NCBI RefSeq assembly: GCF_022179245.1
Contig: NZ_BPQM01000063.1
Coordinates: 23,366-87,365, forward strand
DNA: 64,000 nt
Direction: 5' to 3'
Source: Methylobacterium gregans
GTDB taxonomy: Bacteria; Pseudomonadota; Alphaproteobacteria; Rhizobiales; Beijerinckiaceae
Within the stretch, counting starts at the first letter, position 1. Every line of letters starts with the position of its first letter. Both the position numbers and the translations under genes were made by a program. The notes below the pieces were generated by a model, which worked only from the letters and a program-made list of their open reading frames with translations, was not told where the DNA came from and did not search any database. Positions 53,289 to 62,862 of the stretch are shown here, one piece after another.

Positions 53289-54296
53289 TCAGGCCGCGAT
53301 CTGCCGGATCCAGGCACCCAGCGGCGATTCGGTGCCGGGACGGACGGGCCGAACCGCCCGATCGAGGGCGGCGTCGCGCGGCAGGCAGTCGAACCGGCGC
53401 TTGAAGGCGCGGCTGAAGGTCTTCTCGTCCGCGAAGCCCACGGCGTAGGCAACGGTGGATACGCGCGGACGCGGCCCGTCTCCGACGCGCGTCAGGAGCG
53501 TCATGGCGCGGGCGAGACGACGGTTGCGGATGTAGTGCTGCACCCCGTCATCGACCGCGAACTGGCGGTACAGCGTCGCGCGCGAGAGGCCGAAGCGTTC
53601 GCAGATCATCTCCGGCCCGAGCTTCGGATCGGCGAGATGCGTCTGAATGAAGCTCCGGATCTCGAGACTGACCCAGCGCTCGGCCGCAGCGACGTACCCG
53701 GCCACGCTCGGCAGTGCGGCGCCGCACAGCTTCGCCGCCGCTTCCGCGATGCCGGGCCTGTAGGGCGCCTCGATCCGATCGGCGTGGCTCACCACGTCCT
53801 TCAGGTAGGACGCGAAGATCTGCTTCGCCGCGTCGTGCTCGGCATTGAACACGCAGCCGTGTAGGCCGTCGATCGAGCTGCTTCGATCCCCGAGCGCCGC
53901 ACGCGGCAGCAGGATGTTGATCGCGGTCACGGGCTCTCCCGAGATGCGGATCGGCTGGGCGAGGTCGCAGATCACGAAGTCCGACGGTCGGACCCTCTCC
54001 TCCCCGCGCTCCGTGCGCACCACGCTCGTCCCGCTCCGGTAGAACTGCATCAGGACGTGATCGACGCCCTGAGCCGCGGCCATGCGCGCGGTGCGCTCGA
54101 GGGCCTGGGCCGGTGCCGAAACCTCACCGACCAGAACCAGGCCGAGATTGTAGCTTCGCATCCCGACCGAGGCGCCGACATGCGTCTCCGGGACCGGTCG
54201 GACGTCGAAGATCGGCGCCAAATGTTCGGCCCAGGCCTTCCACGCAGCGACTGGATCAACCGACGGGACGAACTGGTGAAGGGGCGTGTCCGACAT
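53289..54296 (-). CDS. AraC-family transcriptional regulator
   Basis: 335 residues. An N-terminal cupin-like sensing domain (about 30-200) precedes a double helix-turn-helix: ERFGLSRATLYRQFAVDDGVQHYIRNRRLARAM and VAYAVGFADEKTFSRAFKRRF. ATG 54296 (MSDTPLHQF) was chosen over longer starts. It lies 255 bp upstream of gspH on the same strand and 450 bp divergent from the flagellin gene. Neither target is shown; the ligand is unknown. Confidence 0.82.
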   Translation of the reverse strand: MSDTPLHQFVPSVDPVAAWKAWAEHLAPIFDVRPVPETHVGASVGMRSYNLGLVLVGEVSAPAQALERTARMAAAQGVDHVLMQFYRSGTSVVRTERGEERVRPSDFVICDLAQPIRISGEPVTAINILLPRAALGDRSSSIDGLHGCVFNAEHDAAKQIFASYLKDVVSHADRIEAPYRPGIAEAAAKLCGAALPSVAGYVAAAERWVSLEIRSFIQTHLADPKLGPEMICERFGLSRATLYRQFAVDDGVQHYIRNRRLARAMTLLTRVGDGPRPRVSTVAYAVGFADEKTFSRAFKRRFDCLPRDAALDRAVRPVRPGTESPLGAWIRQIAA

Positions 54297-54746
54297 CGTC
54301 AAGGTCTGAGGTTGCACCCATCGCCGCGTCGTCTGCTTTCGCGTCGAGGCCGAGATAGGCTCTAGCCGCAAGCAGGAAGTCCTAAATGACGCCGGACGAC
54401 TGGGTTAAATTCTTAAACCCGTGATTCAGGAGCGGCAATCTGTCGAAAGTGTCAAATTTTGCGACGATCTCGTCGGTCCTCGGCCCTGGAGCGCCATTGA
54501 TCTGTGCCGGCCCGGCGGCCGCGGTGCTCTCTGTCCTGCGATGGGGACTGAAGAGACGAAAAGTCACCCCTATGAGACGAATGGAGATATTATGATACTT
54601 TGATACATACATACTCAAATACGAGACAATCTGCGACTTTTGCAGTCGAAGCAACGGGATGTTCTTAGGAATGCGATTAATCCCGCTGGCGTCTGATGGG
54701 CCTGTTGCCGACGCGCTCGGCCTCCCACGCCCGATCGGATCTCAGA
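54297..54746. promoter_or_regulatory. 450-bp divergent region upstream of the giant flagellin
   Basis: The part 54400-54660 is AT-rich and should contain the flagellin promoter. Near 54402-54420 there is an imperfect inverted repeat GGGTT...AACCC. A minus-strand frame of 90 residues at 54382-54654 was judged not to be a gene. No clear sigma boxes could be fixed. Confidence 0.4.
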
Positions 54747-57700
54747 ATGTCATCCATCACGCTCTCGGCCGCGACGCGGCAGAACCTGCTCTCGCTGCAG
54801 GACACCGCCTCCCTCCTGTCGACCACGCAGAGCCGCCTCTCCACCGGCAAGAAGGTGAACTCGGCGCTCGACAACCCGACGAACTTCTTCACCTCGCAGA
54901 GCCTGACCGCGCGCTCCTCCGACCTGAGCAACCTGCTGGACGGCATCTCGAACGGCGTGCAGGTCATCCAGGCGGCCAACCAGGGCATCACCTCGATCAC
55001 CAAGCTGATCGACACCGCCAAGTCGACCGCCCAGCAGGCGCTGGCCGACAAGACCGGCGGCAGCACCGGCGCCACCGGCGGTGCGAAGGCGCAGGCCGCC
55101 AAGGTCATCGGCACCGCGACGCTGGCGGGCCTCGGCACGACCGACGCCTCCGGCAGGACCACCTTCGACCTGTCGAGCGCCGCCAAGGACGCCTCCCTCG
55201 ACATCTCGCTCGATGGCGGCGCCACCAAGACGACGATCCGCCTCGACGCCACGACGCTGGCCTCCTCCGGCACGGACCTCACAAAGGTCACCTCCGACCA
55301 GCTCCTCACCGCGATCAGCGGCCAGATCGGCAACAACGCCGCGCTGAAGGACAAGGTGACCGCGAGCTTCAGTGCCGACGGCCGCCTCAGCTTCACCACC
55401 ACGGCGGCGGGCGCGTCCGCCAAGCTGACGGTCGCGGGCTCGGCCAACTCCACGATCGACATCGGCTACGGCAAGGCCACCGTCGCCCCGACCCCCTCGA
55501 CCGTGACCGCCAACGGGGCGCTGGGCGCGGCGACCGATTTCTCGACCGGCAGCGCCTCGCTGGTGGTCAGCGACGGCAACACCTCGGTCAACATCAGGCT
55601 CGACAAGAACGCGGTGACCGACGCCTCCGGCGGCACGCTCGGCACCTCGGCCTCCCGGCAGCAGGTCCTCGACGCGATCAACAAGCAGCTCAAGGACAAC
55701 GGCTCGACCGTCACCGTCGCGGCGAACGCCGACAACAAGCTCGTGTTCAGCTCGGCCGACGTGGGCCCCGACGCGCAGATCTCGGTGATCGGCGGCCTCG
55801 ACACCACCGGCGGCAGCGGCATCGGCTTCAGCAGCTTCACCGCGGGCGCGACCACGCCCGGCGCCCTGGCGGCGAACACGCTCACGACGTCGGCCGCCAC
55901 CTACACGGCGCCGGTGACGGCCGCCGGCGGAGGCATCCTTCCCGCGAACATCGTTACCGGCAACACGGCTGCAAGCCGCGCCGGCTCGACGACTTCCAGC
56001 GTCACGTCAGGCCCGAACATCGATCTGCGTGATGGAAAGACCGCGACCTTCAGTGTCACCAACGGCGCGGGCGTATCCCGCTCGGTCACTCTCAATGAGA
56101 ACACCTTCTCGGGGGCGGCCACGCCTGGAAATCCGACGCAGGCCGAACTGAAGGCTGCGATCAACGCGCAGCTCTCGGGCTTCGACGTCCAGGCGGATTT
56201 TGCCGCCAACAAGCTCACCTTCACCAACACGGCTACGGGTGATGGCAAGAATGCGACGGTCTCGGCGAGTTATGATACCATCGGGCTCGGCTTCCAGACG
56301 GGTGGTACCAGCAGCCTGAACGGCACGCCCCCGACCACGATCGTGCCCGGCCAGTCCACGACCTTCACGGTCAACGACGGTGCGAAGACCACGACCGTCT
56401 CGCTCGATTCGACGAGCCTGATGCTCGACAACAACGCGATCGGAACGGCCAGCACCGCGGCCGAATTCGTGAGCGCGATCAACCGTCAGCTTCGGGACGA
56501 CAACAACGGGGTGACGGCCTCGGTTGTCGGCGGCAAGCTCACCTTCACGACGAACGCGGTCGGCGCAGGCCACGCGGCTCCGACCGTGACCCAGGGCACC
56601 GACGCGATCGGCCTCTTCGGCGTCCCGGCCACCACGAAATCGAGCGCCGCGGCCACCTTCCCGAGCACCGCCGACCTCACCACCGCCTCGGCGGGCTTCA
56701 CGGTCGACGGGACGACGATCACGCTCGACAAGAACAGCCAGGACAAGGACGGCGTCGCGATCGGCACCAACCCGACCGCCGCGAAGATGCTGGAAAGCAT
56801 CAACCGGCAACTCGGCGGGCAACCCGCCACGCGGAACGTGACCGCCTACCTCGACGGTGCGGGTAAGCTCACCTTCGCCCGTCAGGGCACCGCGGCGGGT
56901 GCGGTGGCCGCCCCTGTCGTGGCCTCGGCCAGCGACACGATCGGCCTCGGCCTGGGCACGGCCAACGCGCTGACCGCGACCGGCACGGTCTCGACGCCGG
57001 CCACCAGCAGCGCGGCCCGGGTTCAGGGCGGCGCCGCGACGGCGCCCTTCGCCCTGACGGCGACAGCCAACACGTTCCAGGTCGGCGACGGCACGGCGAC
57101 GGCCAACGTCTCGATCAGCGCGGGGACGGCGAAAGTCGGGGGCGGGACCCTCGGCGCCACGCCCTCGCAGACCGAGGTCGCCGCGGCGATCCAGGCCCAG
57201 TTGGATGCCCAGGGGGTCAACGTCACAGCCTCGTTCCAGGGCGGCAAGCTGACCTTCGATTCTCAGGGCGTCGGCGCGAGTGCCAGCGTGACGCTGACCC
57301 CCGGTCACGATGAGGCGGCCGGTGCCGGCCTCGGGCTGGGCTCGGCGGGTGTGGCCAATCCCCCGACCACCGCGCACGGCGTCTCGGCGGGCAGCATCGA
57401 CCTCTCGGGCGGCAAATCGAGCGCCTTCGCGATCAGCGACGGCAGCACCAGCAAGAACGTCACGATCAGCGCGACGAGCCTCGACCGGGGCGGCAACCAG
57501 ATCGGGACCTCGGCCACGCAGGCCAAGGTGGCTGAGGCGATCCAGGTCCAGCTCGACACCGGCAACGTCAAGGCGAGCGTGGCCTTCGTGGGCAACCAGC
57601 TCAAGATCACCGGCAACGCGGTCGGCACCGGCGCAGGCAGCCCGACCCTGACCGTGACCCGCGACACCGCGGGCCTCGGCCTCGGCACCACGACCACCAC

Positions 57701-58712
57701 CAACAGCACGCCTCATGCCGGTGGGGGCACGGCGGCGGCCGGCGTCACCTCCTCGGGTACCGAGGCGACGGACGGCTCCTCCAAGGCGTCGATCGTCGGC
57801 ACCGAGCAGACCGTGACCAAGGACTTCAGCGGCACGAAGGACGCCTCCTTCACGCTGAAGCTCGGCAGCGGCCCGCTCAAGTTGATCACGCTGAACAGCA
57901 GCAACCTCGGCACCTCGCCCAACACGAGCCAGAGCGCGATCGCCAAGGCGATCAACGACCAGATCGCGGCGGACACCGGGCTGGCCGGCAAGGTCTCGGC
58001 GAGCTACGTCAACAACAAGCTCGTGCTCACGACCACCGATTCCGGCTCCGACCAGAAGCTCACGGTCACGGCGGCGCAGGTGACGACGGGCGGAACGACC
58101 GGCCTCGACATCGGCTTCGGCGTCAGCGGCTCGGGCGCGACCGCGCAGACGGCGTCGGGCACCGATGTCGGCGGCAGCAAGGGCGTCAGCTCGGTCCGCT
58201 CGACGCTCGCGACCCAGTTCAACCAGATCCTGCAGCAGATCACGCAGCAGGCCCAGGACTCTGGCTACAACGGCCTCAACCTGCTGTTCCGCAACAGCAA
58301 CAGCGCGGCCGACAACACGCTGCACATCGCCTTCAACGAGAAGAACACCGCGGCGCTCGACATCGGCGGCGTCAAGTTCGACGCGGCCGGCCTCGGCCTC
58401 GACACCATCACCGGCGGCTTCCAGACCGACACGGAGATCACCGCGGCGATCGAGAAGCTGACCTCCGCCACGAGCCAGCTGCGGACGCAGTCCTCAACCT
58501 TCGGCGCCAATCTGTCGGTGGTGCAGAACCGTCAGGACTTCTCGAAGGCGATGATCAACATCCTCGACACCGGCGCGGGCAATCTCGTCAACGCCGACCT
58601 GAACGAGGAGGCGGCCAACTCGCAGGCGCTCTCGACCCGCAACTCGCTGGCGGTCTCGGCGCTGTCGCTGGCCAACCAGGCGCAGCAGGGCATCCTGCAG
58701 CTCCTGCGCTGA
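54747..58712 (+). CDS. Giant flagellin with eight hypervariable repeats
   Basis: 1321 residues, against roughly 280-550 for ordinary flagellins. N-terminal D0/D1: SSITLSAATRQNLLSLQ and RLSTGKKVNSALDNPTNFF. C-terminal D1/D0: LNEEAANSQALSTRNSLAVSALSLANQAQQGILQLLR. Between about 135 and 1140 lie eight repeats of about 90-130 residues, each resembling the flagellin IN motif (x-F-x-V-x-D-G, then an AIN-x-QL helix, VTAS, G-K-L-T-F, and GLGLG). Approximate repeat starts: residues 138, 269, 432, 537, 649, 774, 891 and 1032. They would form an unusually large outer surface on the filament. No glycosylation enzyme is next to it. Confidence 0.87.
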   Translation: MSSITLSAATRQNLLSLQDTASLLSTTQSRLSTGKKVNSALDNPTNFFTSQSLTARSSDLSNLLDGISNGVQVIQAANQGITSITKLIDTAKSTAQQALADKTGGSTGATGGAKAQAAKVIGTATLAGLGTTDASGRTTFDLSSAAKDASLDISLDGGATKTTIRLDATTLASSGTDLTKVTSDQLLTAISGQIGNNAALKDKVTASFSADGRLSFTTTAAGASAKLTVAGSANSTIDIGYGKATVAPTPSTVTANGALGAATDFSTGSASLVVSDGNTSVNIRLDKNAVTDASGGTLGTSASRQQVLDAINKQLKDNGSTVTVAANADNKLVFSSADVGPDAQISVIGGLDTTGGSGIGFSSFTAGATTPGALAANTLTTSAATYTAPVTAAGGGILPANIVTGNTAASRAGSTTSSVTSGPNIDLRDGKTATFSVTNGAGVSRSVTLNENTFSGAATPGNPTQAELKAAINAQLSGFDVQADFAANKLTFTNTATGDGKNATVSASYDTIGLGFQTGGTSSLNGTPPTTIVPGQSTTFTVNDGAKTTTVSLDSTSLMLDNNAIGTASTAAEFVSAINRQLRDDNNGVTASVVGGKLTFTTNAVGAGHAAPTVTQGTDAIGLFGVPATTKSSAAATFPSTADLTTASAGFTVDGTTITLDKNSQDKDGVAIGTNPTAAKMLESINRQLGGQPATRNVTAYLDGAGKLTFARQGTAAGAVAAPVVASASDTIGLGLGTANALTATGTVSTPATSSAARVQGGAATAPFALTATANTFQVGDGTATANVSISAGTAKVGGGTLGATPSQTEVAAAIQAQLDAQGVNVTASFQGGKLTFDSQGVGASASVTLTPGHDEAAGAGLGLGSAGVANPPTTAHGVSAGSIDLSGGKSSAFAISDGSTSKNVTISATSLDRGGNQIGTSATQAKVAEAIQVQLDTGNVKASVAFVGNQLKITGNAVGTGAGSPTLTVTRDTAGLGLGTTTTTNSTPHAGGGTAAAGVTSSGTEATDGSSKASIVGTEQTVTKDFSGTKDASFTLKLGSGPLKLITLNSSNLGTSPNTSQSAIAKAINDQIAADTGLAGKVSASYVNNKLVLTTTDSGSDQKLTVTAAQVTTGGTTGLDIGFGVSGSGATAQTASGTDVGGSKGVSSVRSTLATQFNQILQQITQQAQDSGYNGLNLLFRNSNSAADNTLHIAFNEKNTAALDIGGVKFDAAGLGLDTITGGFQTDTEITAAIEKLTSATSQLRTQSSTFGANLSVVQNRQDFSKAMINILDTGAGNLVNADLNEEAANSQALSTRNSLAVSALSLANQAQQGILQLLR

Positions 58713-58737
58713 GCGCGGCGCATCCGCCGAGCGGCCA

Positions 58738-58765
58738 ACCGCCCGCGCGACGCCGCGCGGGCGGT
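58738..58765. terminator. Bidirectional terminator hairpin
   Basis: ACCGCCCGCGCG and CGCGCGGGCGGT form a perfect 12-bp stem with an ACGC tetraloop between the convergent flagellin and YeiH genes. Confidence 0.75.
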
Positions 58766-58781
58766 CCTGTCTCCGGGAGTC

Positions 58782-59855
58782 TCAGCCGAGGTTGAGGGCC
58801 CGGATCAGCAAGAGGCTGATCGCCAGCAGCACCAAGAGCGAGCCGGTGACCGCGAGCGTCACCCGCGCGCCGACACGAGCGAGCACCCGCACGTCCACGC
58901 CGAGGCCGAGCGCCGCCATCGAGACAACCGTCAGAAGGCCCGCGAGCCGCGTGACCGGCTGCACCACCGTCTCCGGCACCAGCCCGAGCGAGCGCAGGGT
59001 GGCGAGCGCCAGGAAGCCCAGGATGAACCAGGGTACCAGCTTGAAGAAGCCGAGGCGACGCGGCCCCGCCTTGCCCGTCGCGCCCTCGGCCGGGAGGTGC
59101 GGCGCGATCAGCGCGAAGGCGACCACGACCGGGCCGAGCATCAGCACGCGCACGAGCTTGACGAGGGTGCCCACCTGGGTGGCGAGCAGGCTGATCGGCA
59201 CGGTGGCGGCGAGCACCTGCGGCACCGCGTAGACGGTCAGCCCCGCCAGCACCCCGTACTGGTGCTCGCTGAGGCCGGCGAGCGGCAGGAACAGCGGCAG
59301 GCCTAGCACCATCAGCACGCCGAGAACCGCCGTGAAGGCGATGGAGGCGGCCACGTCCTTGCTGTCGGCGCCGATCACCGGCGCGACCGCGGCGATCGCC
59401 GAGTTTCCGCAGATGGCGTTGCCGGCCGCCACCAGGATCGCCATGCGGGCGGGCAGGCCGAGCGCCCGGCAGATCGCGTAGCTCGCGGTGATGGCCAGGA
59501 TCACCGTCCCGACGATGCCGGTGAGCAGCGCCGGGCCGGACGCCACGATCGCCCCCAGGCTGATCGAGGTGCCGAGCAGCGTCACAGCCACCTCCAGCAC
59601 CTGCTTGGCCGAGAAGGCGATGCCCGCCCGGTAGCGCTCGCCCGGCACCCAGACGGTGCGGATCGCGATGCCCGCCAGGATCGCGATGACGAGCGCCTCG
59701 ACATAGGGATGGCCGGTGAGGTGTTCCTCGACCGATTGCAGGGCAACCGCCCCCGCCGTGATCGCGAGGCAGACCAGAAGCCCGGGCAGGAGCGAGGGGG
59801 CCTCGCCGGCGGCCGTGCCGGGCAGAGCCTCCTTCGCGGGGGCCTTCACGCTCAT
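58782..59855 (-). CDS. YeiH-family putative sulfite/sulfate exporter
   Basis: 357 residues, about ten membrane helices. GERYRAGIAFSAKQVLEVAVTLLG, AGNAICGNSAIAAVAPVIGA and SMAALGLGVDVRVLARVG are conserved UPF0324/YeiH segments. YeiH proteins often sit beside sulfonate- and sulfite-metabolising genes and are thought to expel sulfite or related anions. It starts MSVKAPAKEA. The SorAB genes lie upstream on the same strand, about 430 bp away, supporting sulfite export. Confidence 0.82.
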   Translation of the reverse strand: MSVKAPAKEALPGTAAGEAPSLLPGLLVCLAITAGAVALQSVEEHLTGHPYVEALVIAILAGIAIRTVWVPGERYRAGIAFSAKQVLEVAVTLLGTSISLGAIVASGPALLTGIVGTVILAITASYAICRALGLPARMAILVAAGNAICGNSAIAAVAPVIGADSKDVAASIAFTAVLGVLMVLGLPLFLPLAGLSEHQYGVLAGLTVYAVPQVLAATVPISLLATQVGTLVKLVRVLMLGPVVVAFALIAPHLPAEGATGKAGPRRLGFFKLVPWFILGFLALATLRSLGLVPETVVQPVTRLAGLLTVVSMAALGLGVDVRVLARVGARVTLAVTGSLLVLLAISLLLIRALNLG

Positions 59856-59989
59856 GATCGCATCCTTGCGGAGGAAGAGGAGAACGCTCTCCATACGCCT
59901 CCGAGAAGAGAACTTGCTTCTGCTTTGGCCGCGAAGATCGAAGATCCGCAACCATTGTTTGCTCTCGGCGGGTGCGCGATATTCGGTCC

Positions 59990-60217
59990 ATGCCCACCGA
60001 CATCCACGCCCAGCGTTCCGCCTTCGATCCGTTCGGCGAGCGCCTCGACGGTGCGGGCGCTCGCGCGGCGCCGGCGGGCCACCGGGCGCGCAACCTCGCG
60101 GTCGCGCTGTTCTGGAGCGTGGCGCTGCTCCTCGTTGCGGGCCGGGTCCATCTCGCTGCCCATGCGGCCTCGCCGTCCGCCCCGATCCAGGCCGCTCTCG
60201 GCACGCAGGCCCGCTGA
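59990..60217 (+). CDS. Small membrane protein, unknown
   Basis: 75 residues, with a single membrane helix (NLAVALFWSVALLLVAGRVHLA) in the C-terminal half. It lies on the strand opposite to the sulfur genes, between yeiH and sorB. A GTG at 59972 gives six more residues. No family recognised. Confidence 0.45.
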   Translation: MPTDIHAQRSAFDPFGERLDGAGARAAPAGHRARNLAVALFWSVALLLVAGRVHLAAHAASPSAPIQAALGTQAR

Positions 60218-60288
60218 CGCCGCCCTCGGCCTGGCCGGACCCGGCAGGCCGGCCGCACCCGCGCAGCATCGAGGCGCGATCGACGGTG

Positions 60289-60624
60289 TCAATACTGCGC
60301 GCTCAGGTAGGCCGCGATGGCCTTGGCCTGTGCCTCGTCGATGGGCGCGCCGTAGACCTTGATCATCTTCGTCACCTCCGCTTCCCAGAACGCCCGGCCT
60401 TTGCCCGGCGGCTGCATCGCGATGTAGTCGACCGAGTGGCAGGTCATGCAATTAGCCTGCGCGGATGCGAAGCCGGCCGCGTGAGCACCGTCGGCGGGCG
60501 GGCGCAGCTCGGCGGTCGGTTCCGGAAGCGCGTAGCTGCGCGGAGCCGCCAGGGCGGGGAATGCCGACAGGGCGACCAGCGCCGCGAGCCAAGTGATACG
60601 CCGGAAAAGTCGCTTCCTGGGCAT
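60289..60624 (-). CDS. sorB: Sulfite dehydrogenase cytochrome c subunit SorB
   Basis: 111 residues. Signal peptide RRITWLAALVALSAFPALA, then a mono-heme site ANCMTCHSVDY, and MIKVYGAPI supplies a plausible Met axial ligand. Size and position 11 bp after the SorA gene match the SorAB enzyme of Starkeya and others. It accepts electrons from the molybdenum subunit in the periplasm and passes them to cytochrome c. Confidence 0.88.
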   Translation of the reverse strand: MPRKRLFRRITWLAALVALSAFPALAAPRSYALPEPTAELRPPADGAHAAGFASAQANCMTCHSVDYIAMQPPGKGRAFWEAEVTKMIKVYGAPIDEAQAKAIAAYLSAQY

Positions 60625-60635
60625 GGTGCTCTCCC

Positions 60636-61838
60636 TCACGACGCGCGCACCCGCGTGGTCTCGACCACGTTGCGCAGGTAGCCGGCCGGGTTCCAGAGCG
60701 GCTCCATCGGCTGGCTCGCCCCGTCGTTGCCCGTCGCCCGCACCCGGATCGCGTGCGTGCCCGGGCCGAGATCGAGGTCGAGCGTCCAGGGGCGGAAGGC
60801 GTAGGGCCCGAGATCCGCGCCGAGCCGCGCCTCGGTCCAGTTCCGGCCGTCATCGGCGGAGACCGCCACGGAGCGGATGCCCGCGCCGCCGTCGAAGGCG
60901 ATGCCGCGCAAGGGCGTCCGCCCGGCCTTCACCGCGGCGCCGTCCTGCAGGTTGGTCAGGAAGGAGCGGATGGTGAAGCGGTTGATCGGCACCGTCGCCT
61001 TCGGCGCCTGGCCCGGCTCGGTGCAGGCGCAGGGATTGTCCGGGATCCGGTAAGCCGTCTTCATCCAGAAATTGTCGAACGGTTTGTCGAGCACCCGGAC
61101 GCTGGCGAGGTGCTTGACCCAGTAGGTCCCGTAATAGCCCGGCACCACGAGGCGTAAGGGATAGCCGTTGAGCCAGGGCAGGTCCTCGCCGTTCATCGCG
61201 AAGGCAAGCATCACGGTGCCGTCGCGGGCATGATCCACGCCGAGCGACTTGGCGAAGTCCGGCGTCTCCGGAATGACCGGCCCGTCAAGCCCCTCGAAGG
61301 CGATCTCGATCGCCCCGGCCCTGATCCCCGCCTCGTCGAGCACGGCCTTCAGCGGCACCCCCGTCCAGCGGGCGCACCCCATGGCGCCGTTGGCGAGCTG
61401 GCCGCCGGCAACCCGCGGCTCGAAGAATCCGCGCGAGTTGCCCGAGCACTGGTTGACGGCGACGATCTCGGTCCGCGGCAGCGCCTTCAGGTCGGCGAGC
61501 GAGAGATCCAGCGGGCGCTCGACATGGCCTCGGACCGCGAGCCGGTATGTCTCGGGGTCGATCTCGCTTGGGATGTCGGCGAGGTGGTAGCGCACGAAGA
61601 AGGCGTCGTTCGGCGTGAGGGCGCCCTCGTCGAAGACGGCGAACGGCGTCTCGAGCTGGGGCGGGCGCGCGGTCATCTGCAGGAGCGGGCGCTTGCCCGG
61701 ATAGGCCACCAGCGGCCGCTCGCCGTTGCCGAAGGGCAGCGTGACCGCGTCCGCCCGGGCGCGCGGGACGCCGCCCGCCAGCGCGAGGGCGCCGAGCGCG
61801 CCCATCCTCAGGATGTCCCGTCGTCCGCGATCCGTCAT
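60636..61838 (-). CDS. sorA: Sulfite dehydrogenase molybdenum subunit SorA
   Basis: 400 residues. The N-terminus GRRDILRMGALGALALAGG is a Tat-type signal. The molybdopterin domain carries the Mo-ligating Cys in VNQCSGNSRG, and WLNGYPLRLVVPGYYGTYWVKHL and NPCACTEPG follow. The C-terminal dimer domain is complete. It oxidises sulfite to sulfate in the periplasm. It is followed by sorB and preceded by a GntR regulator on the same strand, so it is part of a sulfur module. Confidence 0.9.
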   Translation of the reverse strand: MTDRGRRDILRMGALGALALAGGVPRARADAVTLPFGNGERPLVAYPGKRPLLQMTARPPQLETPFAVFDEGALTPNDAFFVRYHLADIPSEIDPETYRLAVRGHVERPLDLSLADLKALPRTEIVAVNQCSGNSRGFFEPRVAGGQLANGAMGCARWTGVPLKAVLDEAGIRAGAIEIAFEGLDGPVIPETPDFAKSLGVDHARDGTVMLAFAMNGEDLPWLNGYPLRLVVPGYYGTYWVKHLASVRVLDKPFDNFWMKTAYRIPDNPCACTEPGQAPKATVPINRFTIRSFLTNLQDGAAVKAGRTPLRGIAFDGGAGIRSVAVSADDGRNWTEARLGADLGPYAFRPWTLDLDLGPGTHAIRVRATGNDGASQPMEPLWNPAGYLRNVVETTRVRAS

Positions 61839-61968
61839 CGCGCGCTCCCCGTGCAGGCTGTTGCAGCGAGTTTCAGATGTCCCGGGGCCTCGCCGGCTCC
61901 GGGCGCGGTGCGGCGCATCCTGCCGCCGGCGTCGTGCGGGCGGCACCCTGCCGCCGGCACGACGCCGG

Positions 61969-62787
61969 TCAGCGCAGGACCGAGAGGTAGTGGACGTCCT
62001 GCGTCAGGCAGGTCGAGAGGCGCCACTCGACTGGGCGCTCCTCCAGGTCGACGGCGACGCGGTCGATCTCCAGCGCGGGCGTGCCCACGGCCACCTCCAG
62101 CAGACCGGCCTCGCGGGGCCCGAGGGCCACCGCCTTCAGGCGCTCGTTCGCGGTCGCAATCGTGATGCCGAAGCGGGTCGCGTAGAGGCTGTAGAGGGTG
62201 TTGGGCAGGGCGAGCTCGGCGATGCCCGGGAACAGGGCGGCCGGCACGCTGATCGTCTCGGACACGCAGAGCCGCGCATCGATGAGGCGCACGCGCTCGA
62301 TGCGCACCACGCGGGCGGCGCGCGCGAGGTCGAGGCGCCCGCGCTCGTCGGCGCTGGCCGCCGCTTCCGCGATCGCCGTGACCCGGCTCGTCGGCATCCC
62401 GGTGCCCTCGCCGTCGGGCCGGAGCTTGAAGAAGCGGAAGACGCTCTGCTTGTCGTCGTGGTCGGCCACGAAGGTGCCGCGGCCCTGGCGGCGCACCAGC
62501 AGGCTGTCGGCGGTCAGCGCGTCGAGCGCCTTGCGCACCGTGCCCTGGCTGACCCCGAGCTCGGCGGCGAGCTGCCCCTCGCTCGGCAGGATCTGGCCCG
62601 GCTGCCAGACCGCGTCGGCGAGGCGCTTCAGCAGCGTGTCGTAGACCTGCCGGTAGAGCGGCCGGAATCCGACCGCGCCGCCAGCGGCGCCGCGCCCCGA
62701 CCCTGACTGACCGTCCCCTGACCGTTCCATCTCGTTGCGACGCCGAGCCCCACCTGCGGGCAGAGCGTCGAAGGATGTGTCCAGCAC
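61969..62787 (-). CDS. GntR/HutC-family regulator (UTRA domain)
   Basis: 272 residues from GTG 62787. The winged helix (LYRQVYDTLLKRLADAVWQPGQ, LPSEGQLAAELGVSQGTVRKALD) is followed by a UTRA ligand domain (about 110-260). GTG 62787 was chosen because AGGAGG (62793-62798) stands five bases before it; ATG 62730 gives 253 residues and lacks a clear site. Its place between the Sor genes and the sulfolactate dehydrogenase suggests it controls sulfonate breakdown, comparable to the GntR regulators of suy clusters. Confidence 0.85.
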   Translation of the reverse strand: MLDTSFDALPAGGARRRNEMERSGDGQSGSGRGAAGGAVGFRPLYRQVYDTLLKRLADAVWQPGQILPSEGQLAAELGVSQGTVRKALDALTADSLLVRRQGRGTFVADHDDKQSVFRFFKLRPDGEGTGMPTSRVTAIAEAAASADERGRLDLARAARVVRIERVRLIDARLCVSETISVPAALFPGIAELALPNTLYSLYATRFGITIATANERLKAVALGPREAGLLEVAVGTPALEIDRVAVDLEERPVEWRLSTCLTQDVHYLSVLR

Positions 62788-62792
62788 CTCTC

Positions 62793-62798
62793 CCTCCT
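62793..62798 (-). promoter_or_regulatory. Strong ribosome-binding site deciding the GntR start
   Basis: AGGAGG on the minus strand, five bases before GTG 62787. This favours the GTG start over the downstream ATG 62730. Confidence 0.65.
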
Positions 62799-62862
62799 CT
62801 GGCTTACGTTGGCCCGACCAGCGGGGCAATCACAGGTTTCTCCTCCGCACAGGCAGTTTTCC

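Noticed and set aside
54382..54654. 90-residue minus-strand frame upstream of the flagellin
   Set aside because: Lies in the AT-rich promoter region, with no ribosome-binding site or recognisable domain.
56007..58325. Long minus-strand open frame opposite the flagellin
   Set aside because: Arises from codon bias on the repeats; no family features.
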